DNA of 64,000 nucleotides from G963663365 sp963663365 (GTDB lineage Bacteria > Hinthialibacterota > Hinthialibacteria > Hinthialibacterales > G963663365), in contig CAXXIH010000004.1 of NCBI GenBank assembly GCA_963663365.2, positions 434,001-498,000 on the forward strand, in the 5' to 3' direction. Of the stretch, positions 52,476-60,947 are shown piece by piece. Below the pieces are notes generated by a model. It saw only the letters and a program-made list of their open reading frames with translations, made no database searches and had not been told where the DNA came from. The position numbers and the translations under genes were made by a program. The first letter of the stretch is position 1. Every line of letters starts with the position of its first letter.

Positions 52476-53329
52476 TATCTAATCTCCAAAAAAGATAATC
52501 CGATGGCTTTAATCACAGTGGACCAGCCATCGGCTAAAACAAACAATAAAATTTTAAACGGCAGCGATAAAAACGCCGGGGGCAGCTGAAACATGCCCAT
52601 CGAAATTAAAATCGAAGCCACGACGATATCGACAATCATGAATGGGATAAAAAGAACAAATCCCATTGTGAAAGCTTTTTTGAGTTCGGAAACCATAAAG
52701 GCAGGTATGAGAATATGTGTCGGAACATCGGCAGGTGTATCCGGCTTGGACATTTTGGCCATACTCATAAAAAAGGCCACGTCTTTAACCCCATCGCCGA
52801 TTCCGATTTGTTGCATCATAAAACCACGAATCGGCACCAATGCCCGCCGCACCATCATAATAAAAGGCAAAACTTCTTTGTCGGATTCCCGGCCGTATTC
52901 ATCCAGATCGCCGGGAAGAAGCCTTAAATCTTCCGGATTCTCCAGATACGGCGCGATCGCGCTTTTATGCATCTCTTGAAATGTGGGCGCCATAACAAAA
53001 ATTGTAAGAAAAATAGACATCCCTAAAAGAATTTGATTAGAGGGGCTTTGCTGGGTACCCAACGCGCGCCGCAAAAGTCCCAAAACAATCGAAATACGAA
53101 TGAACGATGTCATCATCAAGACCAATGCCGGCAACAAGGCCAGCACGGTCATCAAAAACAGAATTTGCAGGGACGTGGTCACATCGGTGGGCAAAGTCAC
53201 CGTCTGCGCACCTCCAACTGTGGGCTCTATTGGCAACGCTCCGCCTTGCTGAGCCGGAACCGGAAGCCCCAATCCGAAAAGAAGAACTAATAAATACATA
53301 CATCGCCTGCGGGCTGAGAGGATTTTCAT
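52475..53329 (-). CDS. fliP: Flagellar export gate protein FliP
   Basis: 284 residues. A cleavable signal (CMYLLVLLFGLGLPVPAQQ) is followed by TSLQILFLMTVLALLPALVL, the family block SFIRISIVLGLLRRALGTQQ, NQILLGMSIFLTIFVMAP and a C-terminal GFVLFIPFMIVDIVVASILIS. The start overlaps the fliO stop (ATGA). FliP is the principal ring of the core export gate. Confidence 0.97.
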   Translation of the reverse strand: MKILSARRRCMYLLVLLFGLGLPVPAQQGGALPIEPTVGGAQTVTLPTDVTTSLQILFLMTVLALLPALVLMMTSFIRISIVLGLLRRALGTQQSPSNQILLGMSIFLTIFVMAPTFQEMHKSAIAPYLENPEDLRLLPGDLDEYGRESDKEVLPFIMMVRRALVPIRGFMMQQIGIGDGVKDVAFFMSMAKMSKPDTPADVPTHILIPAFMVSELKKAFTMGFVLFIPFMIVDIVVASILISMGMFQLPPAFLSLPFKILLFVLADGWSTVIKAIGLSFLEIR

Positions 53330-54117
53330 GACGCACCTCCCTCCACACCTTCTTCTTTTTCAATTCCTTGGGCGGCCATACCGCCGCCGTGTTTACGGCT
53401 TCGAAGACGCCGTGTGAGTCCATCAATCAATTGAAGACTTGTACGCAATTCACGCGACGATGTTTGGCCGCTAAGACTTTGTTGCCAGGCTTGAATGCGG
53501 GAGGAAAAACCTTGGGGTGCCGTTTCAGGAATGGCTTCATCGTATTCCGGTTCAGGCGCATGTTGGGCCGGCCCCAAATCGGCAATACGAGTGAGCTGAT
53601 TGTTGCCCTCACCGATCAAAAAGCGTTGCCCATCGGCTTCGACGATGTGCACTTTGCTTTTTGGCGAAACGGCCATACTGGAAACAAGTTGGAGAGCATG
53701 ACCGGGAGTTCCCAAACGATGCCCCAGCCATTTCTTTAAAATCGCGGCAACAATAAAGAGAAGTACAATGATAAAGGCCAACCACCCGAATGTTCGCAGA
53801 ATCGCGCCCGTATCGAGTGCGCCGCCGAGGTTATCTCCAATGCTCGGTGTTTCTGAAACATCGGCCTGCACTCCTGCCAACACATCCATGCCCTGGCGGA
53901 CACCGTCAAGAAATGTCGAATCAACGGATAAATCTGTTGCGGAAGGTGTAGCTTCTTCGATAGATGATGTGGCCGATGCACCGGAAAGCGTAACAGGCGC
54001 CGGAGTCGGCCCGGTCAGGGGGATGGAGCCGGGAGACGCGGCATTCGACACCAATACCGGCAAAGATGCCGATAGGCATACAAACGCCACTGTAGCCCAG
54101 TAGTGGCTGGTTTTCAT
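53326..54117 (-). CDS. fliO: Flagellar export assembly protein FliO
   Basis: 263 residues from ATG 54117, with GAGGTGAC directly upstream (GTG 54123 is a possible alternative). A signal-like segment (TVAFVCLSASLPVLVSNA) and about 70 low-complexity Pro/Ala/Ser/Thr residues precede one membrane helix (LAFIIVLLFIVAAILKKWL) and the FliO domain LQLVSSMAVSPKSKVHIVEA then FLIGEGNNQLTRIADL. The C-terminal 80 residues are polar with a basic patch. FliO stabilises FliP rings. Position between the SpoA protein and fliP fits exactly. Confidence 0.9.
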   Translation of the reverse strand: MKTSHYWATVAFVCLSASLPVLVSNAASPGSIPLTGPTPAPVTLSGASATSSIEEATPSATDLSVDSTFLDGVRQGMDVLAGVQADVSETPSIGDNLGGALDTGAILRTFGWLAFIIVLLFIVAAILKKWLGHRLGTPGHALQLVSSMAVSPKSKVHIVEADGQRFLIGEGNNQLTRIADLGPAQHAPEPEYDEAIPETAPQGFSSRIQAWQQSLSGQTSSRELRTSLQLIDGLTRRLRSRKHGGGMAAQGIEKEEGVEGGAS

Positions 54118-54217
54118 TGTCACCTCAACCGCTCATCGGTCTAAATAGACCGAAACATCAAAAAAGCAAAAAGTCCTAAGCCTTCGCCGTCTCCCGCCAC
54201 ACAGCGGGAACCGGCAG

Positions 54218-54661
54218 TCAGCCTAGTTTTTCCATATCGCGCGGACGGCCCCAAAGACCCGTCACATGCAAACCGGCTCCAATCTCATCGCAGACAACCT
54301 TGCCCCGGGCAATTTTCTGCCCGCCCACAAGGATATCTACATCGGCGCCCTCATGTTTCAACAGATGGCCCCAATTGACAGATTCAAGCCGAAAAACTTG
54401 AAGAACCGTATCGCCAGCTTCCCGCAGAACGATACGAGTTTCCAGAAAACAATCCAAGATCTTCTCAAGGTTATCGGCACGCAAACTTCCCGGCGGCGCA
54501 AAGGAGAGATGAGCCATCTCCCGCGCAGCCGGGGCGGCATTGCGCCCATTGCGAGTGACGATCAGTTCATCCGTAACCGGATGGACAATGATACGGTCAC
54601 CAGGCTGCAAGGCCAGGACATCCGCAATTTGCAGATGGCGCGCAGGAGTTTGCGATGGCAT
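54218..54661 (-). CDS. Small SpoA-domain (FliN/FliM-like) protein in the flagellar operon
   Basis: 147 residues, starting at ATG 54661, directly abutting the fliY stop. Residues 73-140 are a SpoA-like domain: LETRIVLREAGDTVLQVFRL, VDILVGGQKIARGKVVCDEIG, GLHVTGL. The N-terminal LQPGDRIIVHPVTDELIVTRNG has the look of a second, degenerate SpoA-like beta segment. It is clearly more divergent than the other FliN domains in the window and has no CheY-binding motif. Possibly an extra C-ring subunit or an export-apparatus adaptor comparable to the split SpoA proteins of type III secretion. No established gene name applies. Confidence 0.7.
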   Translation of the reverse strand: MPSQTPARHLQIADVLALQPGDRIIVHPVTDELIVTRNGRNAAPAAREMAHLSFAPPGSLRADNLEKILDCFLETRIVLREAGDTVLQVFRLESVNWGHLLKHEGADVDILVGGQKIARGKVVCDEIGAGLHVTGLWGRPRDMEKLG

Positions 54662-55696
54662 CTATTTCAAAGCCTCGATCCGCTCGGCGATACTTAAGAT
54701 GTCGGTAATTCGCACGCCGAAGTTTTCATCGATAACCACAACTTCGCCTTTCGCAAAGAGTTTGTCATTCACAAGAATATCAACCGGTTCGCCGGCGAGT
54801 TTATTAAGCTCAACAACTGAGCCCGGTCCAAGTTCCAACACCTCGCGGACTTTTTTATAGGAGCGCCCTAATTCGACTTTGATATCCAGACTGATATCAA
54901 GAATAAGCTCGAGATTTGTAGTATCCGCCGAGGTTCCCATACCGCCGATAAGCGGTTCAAATGCCGCCGGCTGTGCCAAAATAGGTGCGGCTCCCGTTGC
55001 CCCACCATAGGCGCGCGGCCCCTCCATAACCGGTCCACCAGGTGAACTGGCGGCCATAGCCAGACTGTTAACCAAACTGCGGGGCAATACTTGGGTAAAA
55101 GTCCCCGTCAGATTGGGTGAATTGATGGTGTAGTTGACCAGGATCTGTTTTTGATCACTGGGCGGGAGAATCGAACCCAAATTGCCGGGATTCACCGTCA
55201 CATTGGGCATATCGATCTGGACTTCACCGCCCAGCTGCCCGGCAAGTTCCGTATTGGCGCCATTAAGAATCTGCGACAGCGTTTCCGATAAGGCGCTTTC
55301 TTCAAGATCGCCGAATTCGCCCTCACTGCCTCCACCAGTCATTTGATTGGCGAGTCTTAAGGCATCATCCGTTTTGAAATTTAAAACAGTATCGCCGCTA
55401 AGCAGTCCCTTATAACCGAATCCACTGGCGACTACGGGGCCATCGACGACTCCACCAATAGAATCCGCATCGACTTCCTGAATATCCCCAATTTGGATCG
55501 TCACGGCATCGCCCATTAACGTGCCCAAAACGTTTTGCCCCGAATTGGCTATCATTTGGGCATAGGACTTGACCGTGTCCTTCTCTTCGGCGGAGATCAT
55601 ACTCGTCTCGCCACCTCCGCCACCGCTTGTTTCGGGAAGGGGTGTCCCCTTTAGCAGGGCATCAATTTCATCCTGGGTTAGGGCTTCAGCAACCAT
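54662..55696 (-). CDS. fliY: Flagellar motor switch protein FliY (CheC-like plus FliN domain)
   Basis: 344 residues. N-terminal ALTQDEIDALLKGTP resembles the phospho-CheY binding motif; a Gly-rich linker follows. Residues 35-210 are a CheC/CheX/FliY-like domain (SYAQMIANSGQNVLGTLMG, TVLNFKTDDALRLANQMTGG, ALSETLSQILNGANTELAGQ). After another flexible linker the C-terminal FliN/SpoA domain (about 260-344) reads NLELILDISLDIKVELGRSY, LELGPGSVVELNKLAGEPVD, GEVVVIDENFGVRITDILS. In Bacillus FliY also dephosphorylates CheY-P. Lies between fliM and the small SpoA gene. Confidence 0.93.
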   Translation of the reverse strand: MVAEALTQDEIDALLKGTPLPETSGGGGGETSMISAEEKDTVKSYAQMIANSGQNVLGTLMGDAVTIQIGDIQEVDADSIGGVVDGPVVASGFGYKGLLSGDTVLNFKTDDALRLANQMTGGGSEGEFGDLEESALSETLSQILNGANTELAGQLGGEVQIDMPNVTVNPGNLGSILPPSDQKQILVNYTINSPNLTGTFTQVLPRSLVNSLAMAASSPGGPVMEGPRAYGGATGAAPILAQPAAFEPLIGGMGTSADTTNLELILDISLDIKVELGRSYKKVREVLELGPGSVVELNKLAGEPVDILVNDKLFAKGEVVVIDENFGVRITDILSIAERIEALK

Positions 55697-55744
55697 TGTC
55701 CTTTTTCAACCGCTCGAGCATGGCCGGTTATCCGGCATGGGCGC

Positions 55745-56758
55745 TTACGCGGTGATTTCTCCCTTCTTTCCGATCACATTGGTTATGCGGATTGCTTTCT
55801 TGCGGCGGTGAATGCCGGTCTGTGCGTAATAGCGGTATTCTTGCCCCACACAAACAACAACATCGTCGTCCACGCGCCGGTTGAGCTGAATGATATCGCC
55901 GGAACGAAGTTCCAGTAGTTCCTTTAGTTTTAGTTGAGTTCCCCCCAAATACGCCGTAATCGGAAGGTTGATCCGCCGCAAACGGTCGTAAAGCACTTCC
56001 GCATGCTCTTCCGAGAGTTCCTTACGTGAGGCTGAAAACCAGGAAGTAACCGACAACTGGCTGGCAATCGGTTCCAATGTCGGATACGGAATACAAAATG
56101 AAAGCGTTCCGGAGATATCGCCCATACCGACTTCAAAGGTCATCAGAATGACCATTTCACTCGGAAGAATACGCTGCATAAGAAGCTGCGGATTGGTCTC
56201 GGAAGCTTCCAAAGACAAATTGAGAGGTAAAACATTGGCCCAAGCTTCATGCAGACAGTCAAAGGCGCGATACAAAACCTTCTCAATGATCGTCATCTCG
56301 ATCTCGCTCAATTCCCGGTTCTTTTTAAAGACATTGCCTTGGCCACCCATCAAGCGGTCCACGGCGGGGAATGAAAGCGTGGGAGAAAGTTCCATTAAGG
56401 CTTCCCCCTCCAATGGATCCATGTTGATGATATTCAGCGAAGTCGGATTAGGAATTGAGCGAATAAATTCTTCATAAGATATCTGGTCGACTGAAACCAA
56501 TTTAACTTCGACAATCATCCGCAAAAATGCGGAAAGAGATGTCGAAAAAAGACGCGCAAACTGCTCGTGCAGGTTGTGCATCGTACGGATCTGATCTTTT
56601 GAGAATCGGTCGGGATGGTTGAAATCGTAGACTTTAACCTGGCGGACTTTTTCATCGTCATCTCCACCTCCACCGACATCGCCACCACCACCGCCTTCAC
56701 CGGTGGCAAACGCCGAGAGCAGAGCATCAATTTCGCCTTGAGAAAGAATATCCGCCAT
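55745..56758 (-). CDS. fliM: Flagellar motor switch protein FliM
   Basis: 337 residues. MADILSQGEIDALLSAFATG is the phospho-CheY binding motif; a Gly/Asp-rich linker follows (GGGGGDVGGGGDD). The middle domain contains RTMHNLHEQFARLFSTSLSA, VDRLMGGQGNVFKKNRELSE with the GGxG motif for FliG contact, and ELSEEHAEVLYDRL. The C-terminal SpoA domain (260-330) has LPITAYLGGTQLKLKELLEL and GDIIQLNRRVDDDVVVCVG. FliM forms the C-ring with FliG and FliN. Gap to fliL is 14 bases. Confidence 0.97.
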   Translation of the reverse strand: MADILSQGEIDALLSAFATGEGGGGGDVGGGGDDDEKVRQVKVYDFNHPDRFSKDQIRTMHNLHEQFARLFSTSLSAFLRMIVEVKLVSVDQISYEEFIRSIPNPTSLNIINMDPLEGEALMELSPTLSFPAVDRLMGGQGNVFKKNRELSEIEMTIIEKVLYRAFDCLHEAWANVLPLNLSLEASETNPQLLMQRILPSEMVILMTFEVGMGDISGTLSFCIPYPTLEPIASQLSVTSWFSASRKELSEEHAEVLYDRLRRINLPITAYLGGTQLKLKELLELRSGDIIQLNRRVDDDVVVCVGQEYRYYAQTGIHRRKKAIRITNVIGKKGEITA

Positions 56759-56772
56759 GATCGTTTACGTCT

Positions 56773-57306
56773 TTATTGGACAACAAGCGTCGGAAAATAG
56801 ACTTCTTCCACTCTTGAACGCGTCAAAACATTTTGATTCAGCGCATTCTTAATCTCTTGTTTTATTTTTTTAATTCCGACGTCGCTTTGCAGCTGCGTAA
56901 CCTCTTTGCTGCGAAGAATCGACATTACGGTATCACGTATTTTTGCATTCTGTGTAAACTTGTTTTTATCGGATACGGGCATCCATTCGCCTACGGCTTC
57001 TTCTTCGAGAACGCCTTCAGGAAATGCTTTGATTTCGAAGGTCATATCAATATTCGCGATACGGTCGCCCTGAAGATTCACAACGAATGGTTTATCCATC
57101 GGAACCTGAAGTCCCGGTGTCGGCTTTGGTGTCGCCTCATTCGGCGTACCAGGCGCATCTTCTCCACCAATTAAAAGAAAGAAGACTGCACCTATCGCGC
57201 CTAGCAACACAACAAATACGACAATGATTAAAGGGAGTTTGGATTTAGATCCTCCCCCACCTTCTTCATCGTCAGATACTGCTATCTGATCATCAGGATC
57301 AGCCAT
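56773..57306 (-). CDS. fliL: Flagellar basal-body associated protein FliL
   Basis: 177 residues, first gene of the operon. An acidic cytoplasmic N-terminus with SDDEEGGGGSKSK, one helix (LPLIIVVFVVLLGAIGAVFF), a Pro-Thr linker (NEATPKPTPGLQVP) and the periplasmic FliL domain: FVVNLQGDRIANIDMTFEIK, KIRDTVMSILRSKEVTQLQS, KKIKQEIKNALNQ, VEEVYFPTLVVQ. FliL surrounds the stator in the membrane. GGGAGAA precedes the ATG and a strong promoter lies 42 bases further up. Confidence 0.95.
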   Translation of the reverse strand: MADPDDQIAVSDDEEGGGGSKSKLPLIIVVFVVLLGAIGAVFFLLIGGEDAPGTPNEATPKPTPGLQVPMDKPFVVNLQGDRIANIDMTFEIKAFPEGVLEEEAVGEWMPVSDKNKFTQNAKIRDTVMSILRSKEVTQLQSDVGIKKIKQEIKNALNQNVLTRSRVEEVYFPTLVVQ

Positions 57307-57354
57307 TGAAGTTCTCCCTTAGCCGAAACATCTCAACTCTTGAAATGGGAGCAT

Positions 57355-57384
57355 ATTATACTTCCTGTGACTCCTAAACGTCAA
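57355..57384 (-). promoter_or_regulatory. Sigma70-type promoter of the flagellar operon
   Basis: On the minus strand TTGACG (57379-57384) and TATAAT (57355-57360) are separated by 18 bases, predicting a start of transcription near 57348 and a leader of about 42 bases to fliL. The match is nearly consensus for the housekeeping sigma factor rather than sigma54 or sigma28, which is unusual for a late or middle flagellar operon in many diderms. Confidence 0.75.
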
Positions 57385-57720
57385 GCGTCTATTTAAGTTT
57401 GTATATGCTTTGACAATCCCTTTGTCGAGCTGGATTCGGCTTCTCGAAACGGCATCAGGCGGGCAAAATTTACCCAGTAATTGCCTATTTGAGTGTTTCT
57501 AATGCCTTACAATGCAATAGTCGGGCCAGATCAAGATCACAAGATTCAGATTTGGGCAATTTTTGCTCATTTCGAGACTTTGCAAATTGGTCACCCATGA
57601 TTCATGCACAATGGCCGGAATCAATACTCACTATACTTTGGGGGATGTCGCCGTTACAAGACGGGGATTCGCCCGTTGGTTGACCGAGGCGCGGGAACAA
57701 ACCAAACTACGGCACCTCTT
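57385..57720. other. 336-base divergent intergenic region
   Basis: Between the fliL promoter and the lipoprotein start. An isolated TTGACA is at 57410-57415 on the plus strand but no suitable -10 follows at the right distance. No RNA gene, repeat or convincing open frame was found; a frame reading from 57604 lacks coding character before the signal peptide at 57721. Confidence 0.4.
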
Positions 57721-58551
57721 ATGATGCATAATCGAAAAATCCATTCAATCATTCACTGTATGCCCGGCTGGCATAGTTGGGCAGCAGTTTCTTTTGCCGG
57801 ACTCTTGATTTCATTTCTCGCTGGCTGCACAGCACCTGCCAGGGTGGCGTTAGAACCATCCGAATCAGTGCTTGCAGATGTGTACACCTGTAAAGGGCTC
57901 AGCGAAGAGGGCCGTTGGCTGGATGTAACGGATGAATTCGATCCTGAACAGGATTTGCGCGTCATTGTTGTGGCACAATTATCTCCTGGCCAACAGCAGG
58001 GATATATCCTTTATGAATTGATGGATCCCCTGGGCTATGTGGCTTATGTAGAACGCCGGGCATATCCCAAACAGGCCCATTTAGGCATTTGGTGGAATTG
58101 CAGTGATCTTGTTAAAAAAGGCGGAGAAGGAATTTGGAAAGCAACGGTCTATTCCGATTGGAATATCGTTGGTCAGGCTCAATTCCGTATCGGCGAACCT
58201 CCAGTTGATGAAGACATAGATCAAGGCCGCTTTATGATGATAACCCAAGAGAACAGTGATTCGGATTCTCTTGAAACTCTTCTATCGGCTCAACCCGGCC
58301 AAAATCAAACCGAACCCGGTGTTCAAACATCACCGGCCTCAGAACCCGGCGATTCAACAGATGACATATCCGATGTGATACAAGCCGCTGATTCGCTGCT
58401 TGTGCCTGCTACATCACCGGCAATTGAGTCCGATGCAAACGGAACAGTCATTCCGAAAATAGAGCTTCCCGCCCTGCCGGAGACATTCCAAAAGCCTGTT
58501 GAACTCCCGCCCATCGATCCTGTTGAGTCATCTTCTTCGACGACGCCCTGA
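57721..58551 (+). CDS. Putative lipoprotein of unknown function
   Basis: From ATG 57721 (or 57724) about 276 residues. A basic N-terminus and hydrophobic segment end in a lipobox, LISFLAGC, so the mature protein should be a lipoprotein anchored by that Cys. The next 130 residues are beta-rich (VYTCKGLSEEGRWLDVTDEF, LRVIVVAQLSPGQQQGYILY, VYSDWNIVGQAQFRIGEPPV), similar in general shape to an Ig- or C2-like module that detects or carries a stress-strain pattern; no family is recognised. The last 90 residues are Ser/Thr/Pro/Glu rich and likely disordered. Divergent from the flagellar operon. Confidence 0.7.
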   Translation: MMHNRKIHSIIHCMPGWHSWAAVSFAGLLISFLAGCTAPARVALEPSESVLADVYTCKGLSEEGRWLDVTDEFDPEQDLRVIVVAQLSPGQQQGYILYELMDPLGYVAYVERRAYPKQAHLGIWWNCSDLVKKGGEGIWKATVYSDWNIVGQAQFRIGEPPVDEDIDQGRFMMITQENSDSDSLETLLSAQPGQNQTEPGVQTSPASEPGDSTDDISDVIQAADSLLVPATSPAIESDANGTVIPKIELPALPETFQKPVELPPIDPVESSSSTTP

Positions 58552-58776
58552 TCCATTAGGTATTTTTCGCTATTTTACCTCCTCTCGCATCCCGCTTCAG
58601 CGGGCCTAACCGACATAATTTCAACCAGTTAGAACCACATCAACACTTACCTGCAAATTGCCTGTATCATATTTCATCATCGAGCCGGATGCGGTAGCTT
58701 GAAGGAGATTGGGTCTCGGGATTTTTACGATGCGGTAATTGGGGTCTGCCAAACAACGTGACCCCCGGATTAAAGC

Positions 58777-59835
58777 ATGATTATTCACCGCCAAATTATA
58801 CGGCGGGAGCGTGACATTGTTGCTGTCCGCGACCGCGCACGTACGATCTGTTCAGAATTGGGATTCGGCACAAAAGAGCGGCTCGAGGTTACAACATCCG
58901 TTTTTGAGCTGGCCCGGAATATCCTTGAGCATGGTATACGTGGCCGTATCACATTCGAACTCCAATCCGAAGGAGATCGTTTGACCCTAATTGTCATTGG
59001 TACGGACAAAGGGCCGGGCATGTCGCCCGACGCAATTGCGGAAATCACCAGCGGCGACGAAATACCTCCGAAAGGATCATTGCAAGGCTTTGTCGCGATG
59101 CGCCGCCTCATGGACGACATCGAAATCGGAACGGCACCGGATGGAGGTCTTGAAGTCAAACTGGTCAAGCATCGCGCCGGCCCCGCAAAAAAGCTTGCCA
59201 CCAATCTCGTTGAATTCCTAAGTGAAAAATTCAAAACCAGCAAAGCACCCACCGCCAATGAAGAATTGCGTCTTCAAAATGCGAACCTGGCGCAAACGCT
59301 ATCGCTCTATGAGGAAAAAACTCAAGAACTTGAACGACGGAATCGCGAACTGCAAGAACTGAAACATGAACTGGAAAAAGAAAAAGAGGAACTCAAAGGT
59401 CATACGGTGGAGTTACAGGAAAACCTGCTGGGATTGGGTGACGAGACCGTTGAACTATCGCAAGCCAATCAACGGCTTTATGCCGCTGTTCAACTTCTTC
59501 CAATTCCTTTGGCAATTACGGATACGGATGGAACGGTTGTTTTTGAAAACGAGACACTTGCGGCATTATTAAAACAATCAAATAAAAACCTCTTAAACGC
59601 ATCGGCCAAAGAACTTATCCAAATGCTTTCAGAATGTCTTCCTGAAATTGTTGATGAGCCGGGAAGGCAACAGTGGATGCGTAATACACTCGCTAAATTA
59701 AAAGAAGAATTACCCTTGGACTTCACAATTTCCAGCAAAGAAGGCAATGTCCATGTGCGCGTGGTCCCGCTCCATCAACCGGATGGCGCGTGGTTGGGTT
59801 ATTCGTGGACATTTGCACGGTGCGACGGTCAATGA
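58777..59835 (+). CDS. RsbT-like HATPase with coiled coil and PAS domain
   Basis: 352 residues. Residues 1-135 are a GHKL ATPase of the RsbT/anti-sigma serine kinase type: RARTICSELGFGTKERLEVT, TSVFELARNILEHGIRGRIT with the N-box Asn, VIGTDKGPGMSP with the G1 Asp, and KGSLQGFVAMRRLMDDIEI as the lid. Residues 155-235 are a strong coiled coil (LSLYEEKTQELERRNRELQE and following). Residues 235-350 form a PAS-like domain (LLPIPLAITDTDGTVVFENE). No dimerisation-phosphoacceptor domain is present, so it is not a classical histidine kinase. It may be an input or switch protein of a partner-switching cascade; RsbR/RsbS/RsbU genes are not in the window. Confidence 0.8.
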   Translation: MIIHRQIIRRERDIVAVRDRARTICSELGFGTKERLEVTTSVFELARNILEHGIRGRITFELQSEGDRLTLIVIGTDKGPGMSPDAIAEITSGDEIPPKGSLQGFVAMRRLMDDIEIGTAPDGGLEVKLVKHRAGPAKKLATNLVEFLSEKFKTSKAPTANEELRLQNANLAQTLSLYEEKTQELERRNRELQELKHELEKEKEELKGHTVELQENLLGLGDETVELSQANQRLYAAVQLLPIPLAITDTDGTVVFENETLAALLKQSNKNLLNASAKELIQMLSECLPEIVDEPGRQQWMRNTLAKLKEELPLDFTISSKEGNVHVRVVPLHQPDGAWLGYSWTFARCDGQ

Positions 59836-59895
59836 GTCCGACGGATAGCATCAGAGAGTCCCCCGCTCCATAATCTGTAATAATCAGACTTGCTT

Positions 59896-60897
59896 CTACA
59901 TGTATTCCTGTGCAACCCGGTCGAGTTCTTCAGTCGTAAACGCCTCCGGTCCGAGTTGCTTTTCATGCGACTCTTTTAAGAGCTGCCAAACCGCCTGATT
60001 GTATGGAACGGGGATACCATAACGGCGGCCAAGGCCAATAATAGTCTCATGGTACAAACCGTTCTCAATGTCTTTCCGGCGGTGATAGAGATTCTGCCAT
60101 GTTCCGTTTGTAACCATAAAATGTTGGTCGTCAACTTGAGGTGGTCCGCTTTCGGCCAGATTTTTTAGCATTTGTTGCATCGTCTGACTTCCGGGTACGG
60201 TGGCCTCATGGGCAATACCCGCCGCGTTTAAAACCTCGTGCCCCTCGCGAACCACTGCGGTGCGAATCCGCGCCATCTCCCGGTAGTTGGTTTTCGTTGT
60301 GGCAATGATCGCATGAGTAGCGCTATTGAGGTTGATGAGCAGTTTGTTCCATTTTTCCGCGGTAATGTCTTCCGATAGTTCCGCCTGAAAACCGGCTTTG
60401 TTCAGGGCCGCTACAATCGCAAAAGCGTTTTTGTCATTTCCCTGGGGATGTTTTCCAATCACCAACTGGCCGCGCTTGCGAAACAATACTTCTCCCGGAT
60501 TAAGCATGGCGCAGGTCATTTTGAATACGCCGCCGTAAACATTGGCAAAGAATTTCTGCGCCATGTCTTCATTGGTTACGGCATTTTGAAGACATACCAA
60601 AGGCGTATCCATAGAAAAAACATCCCGGAGCGTTTTCAGGCTTGCTTCCGTGTCATAGCTTTTTACGGACAGAAAGATGACCCAATCGCTTTGAGTATTG
60701 AGATTAGAAAGATCTGTAACGACTCCAACCGGCTGAATCCATGATTCCTCCCAGCCTTTTAACGCCAAACCGTTTTGATTCCGGATCGCCTCAACATGCT
60801 TCGGACGCGCACAAAGCGTGACATCAAAACCTGCTTGTGCCAAAAATCCACCGGTCACACTGCCGATCGCACCCGCGCCATAAAACAGAAAATGCAT
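59896..60897 (-). CDS. 2-dehydropantoate 2-reductase family protein (PanE/ApbA)
   Basis: 333 residues. N-terminal Rossmann: FLFYGAGAIGSVTGGFLAQA, LCARPKHVEAI. The block SVKSYDTEASLK and CLQNAVTNEDM follow ketopantoate reductases, and the helical C-terminal domain has AEKWNKLLINLNSATHAI with the catalytic Lys region. Genuine PanE is about 300 residues and makes pantoate from ketopantoate; the family also contains other hydroxyacid dehydrogenases, and without pathway neighbours the substrate is not certain. Lies 50 bases downstream of the PhyH gene on the same strand, likely co-transcribed. Confidence 0.85.
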   Translation of the reverse strand: MHFLFYGAGAIGSVTGGFLAQAGFDVTLCARPKHVEAIRNQNGLALKGWEESWIQPVGVVTDLSNLNTQSDWVIFLSVKSYDTEASLKTLRDVFSMDTPLVCLQNAVTNEDMAQKFFANVYGGVFKMTCAMLNPGEVLFRKRGQLVIGKHPQGNDKNAFAIVAALNKAGFQAELSEDITAEKWNKLLINLNSATHAIIATTKTNYREMARIRTAVVREGHEVLNAAGIAHEATVPGSQTMQQMLKNLAESGPPQVDDQHFMVTNGTWQNLYHRRKDIENGLYHETIIGLGRRYGIPVPYNQAVWQLLKESHEKQLGPEAFTTEELDRVAQEYM

Positions 60898-60947
60898 CTC
60901 TTCGTTTGCCTTTCAACAATGATGTCACATGCAAACTTCAGCCTACC

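Noticed and set aside
58591..58604. CCCGC-TTCA-GCGGG hairpin as terminator of the lipoprotein gene
   Set aside because: The stem is only 5 bp and no T run follows on either strand.
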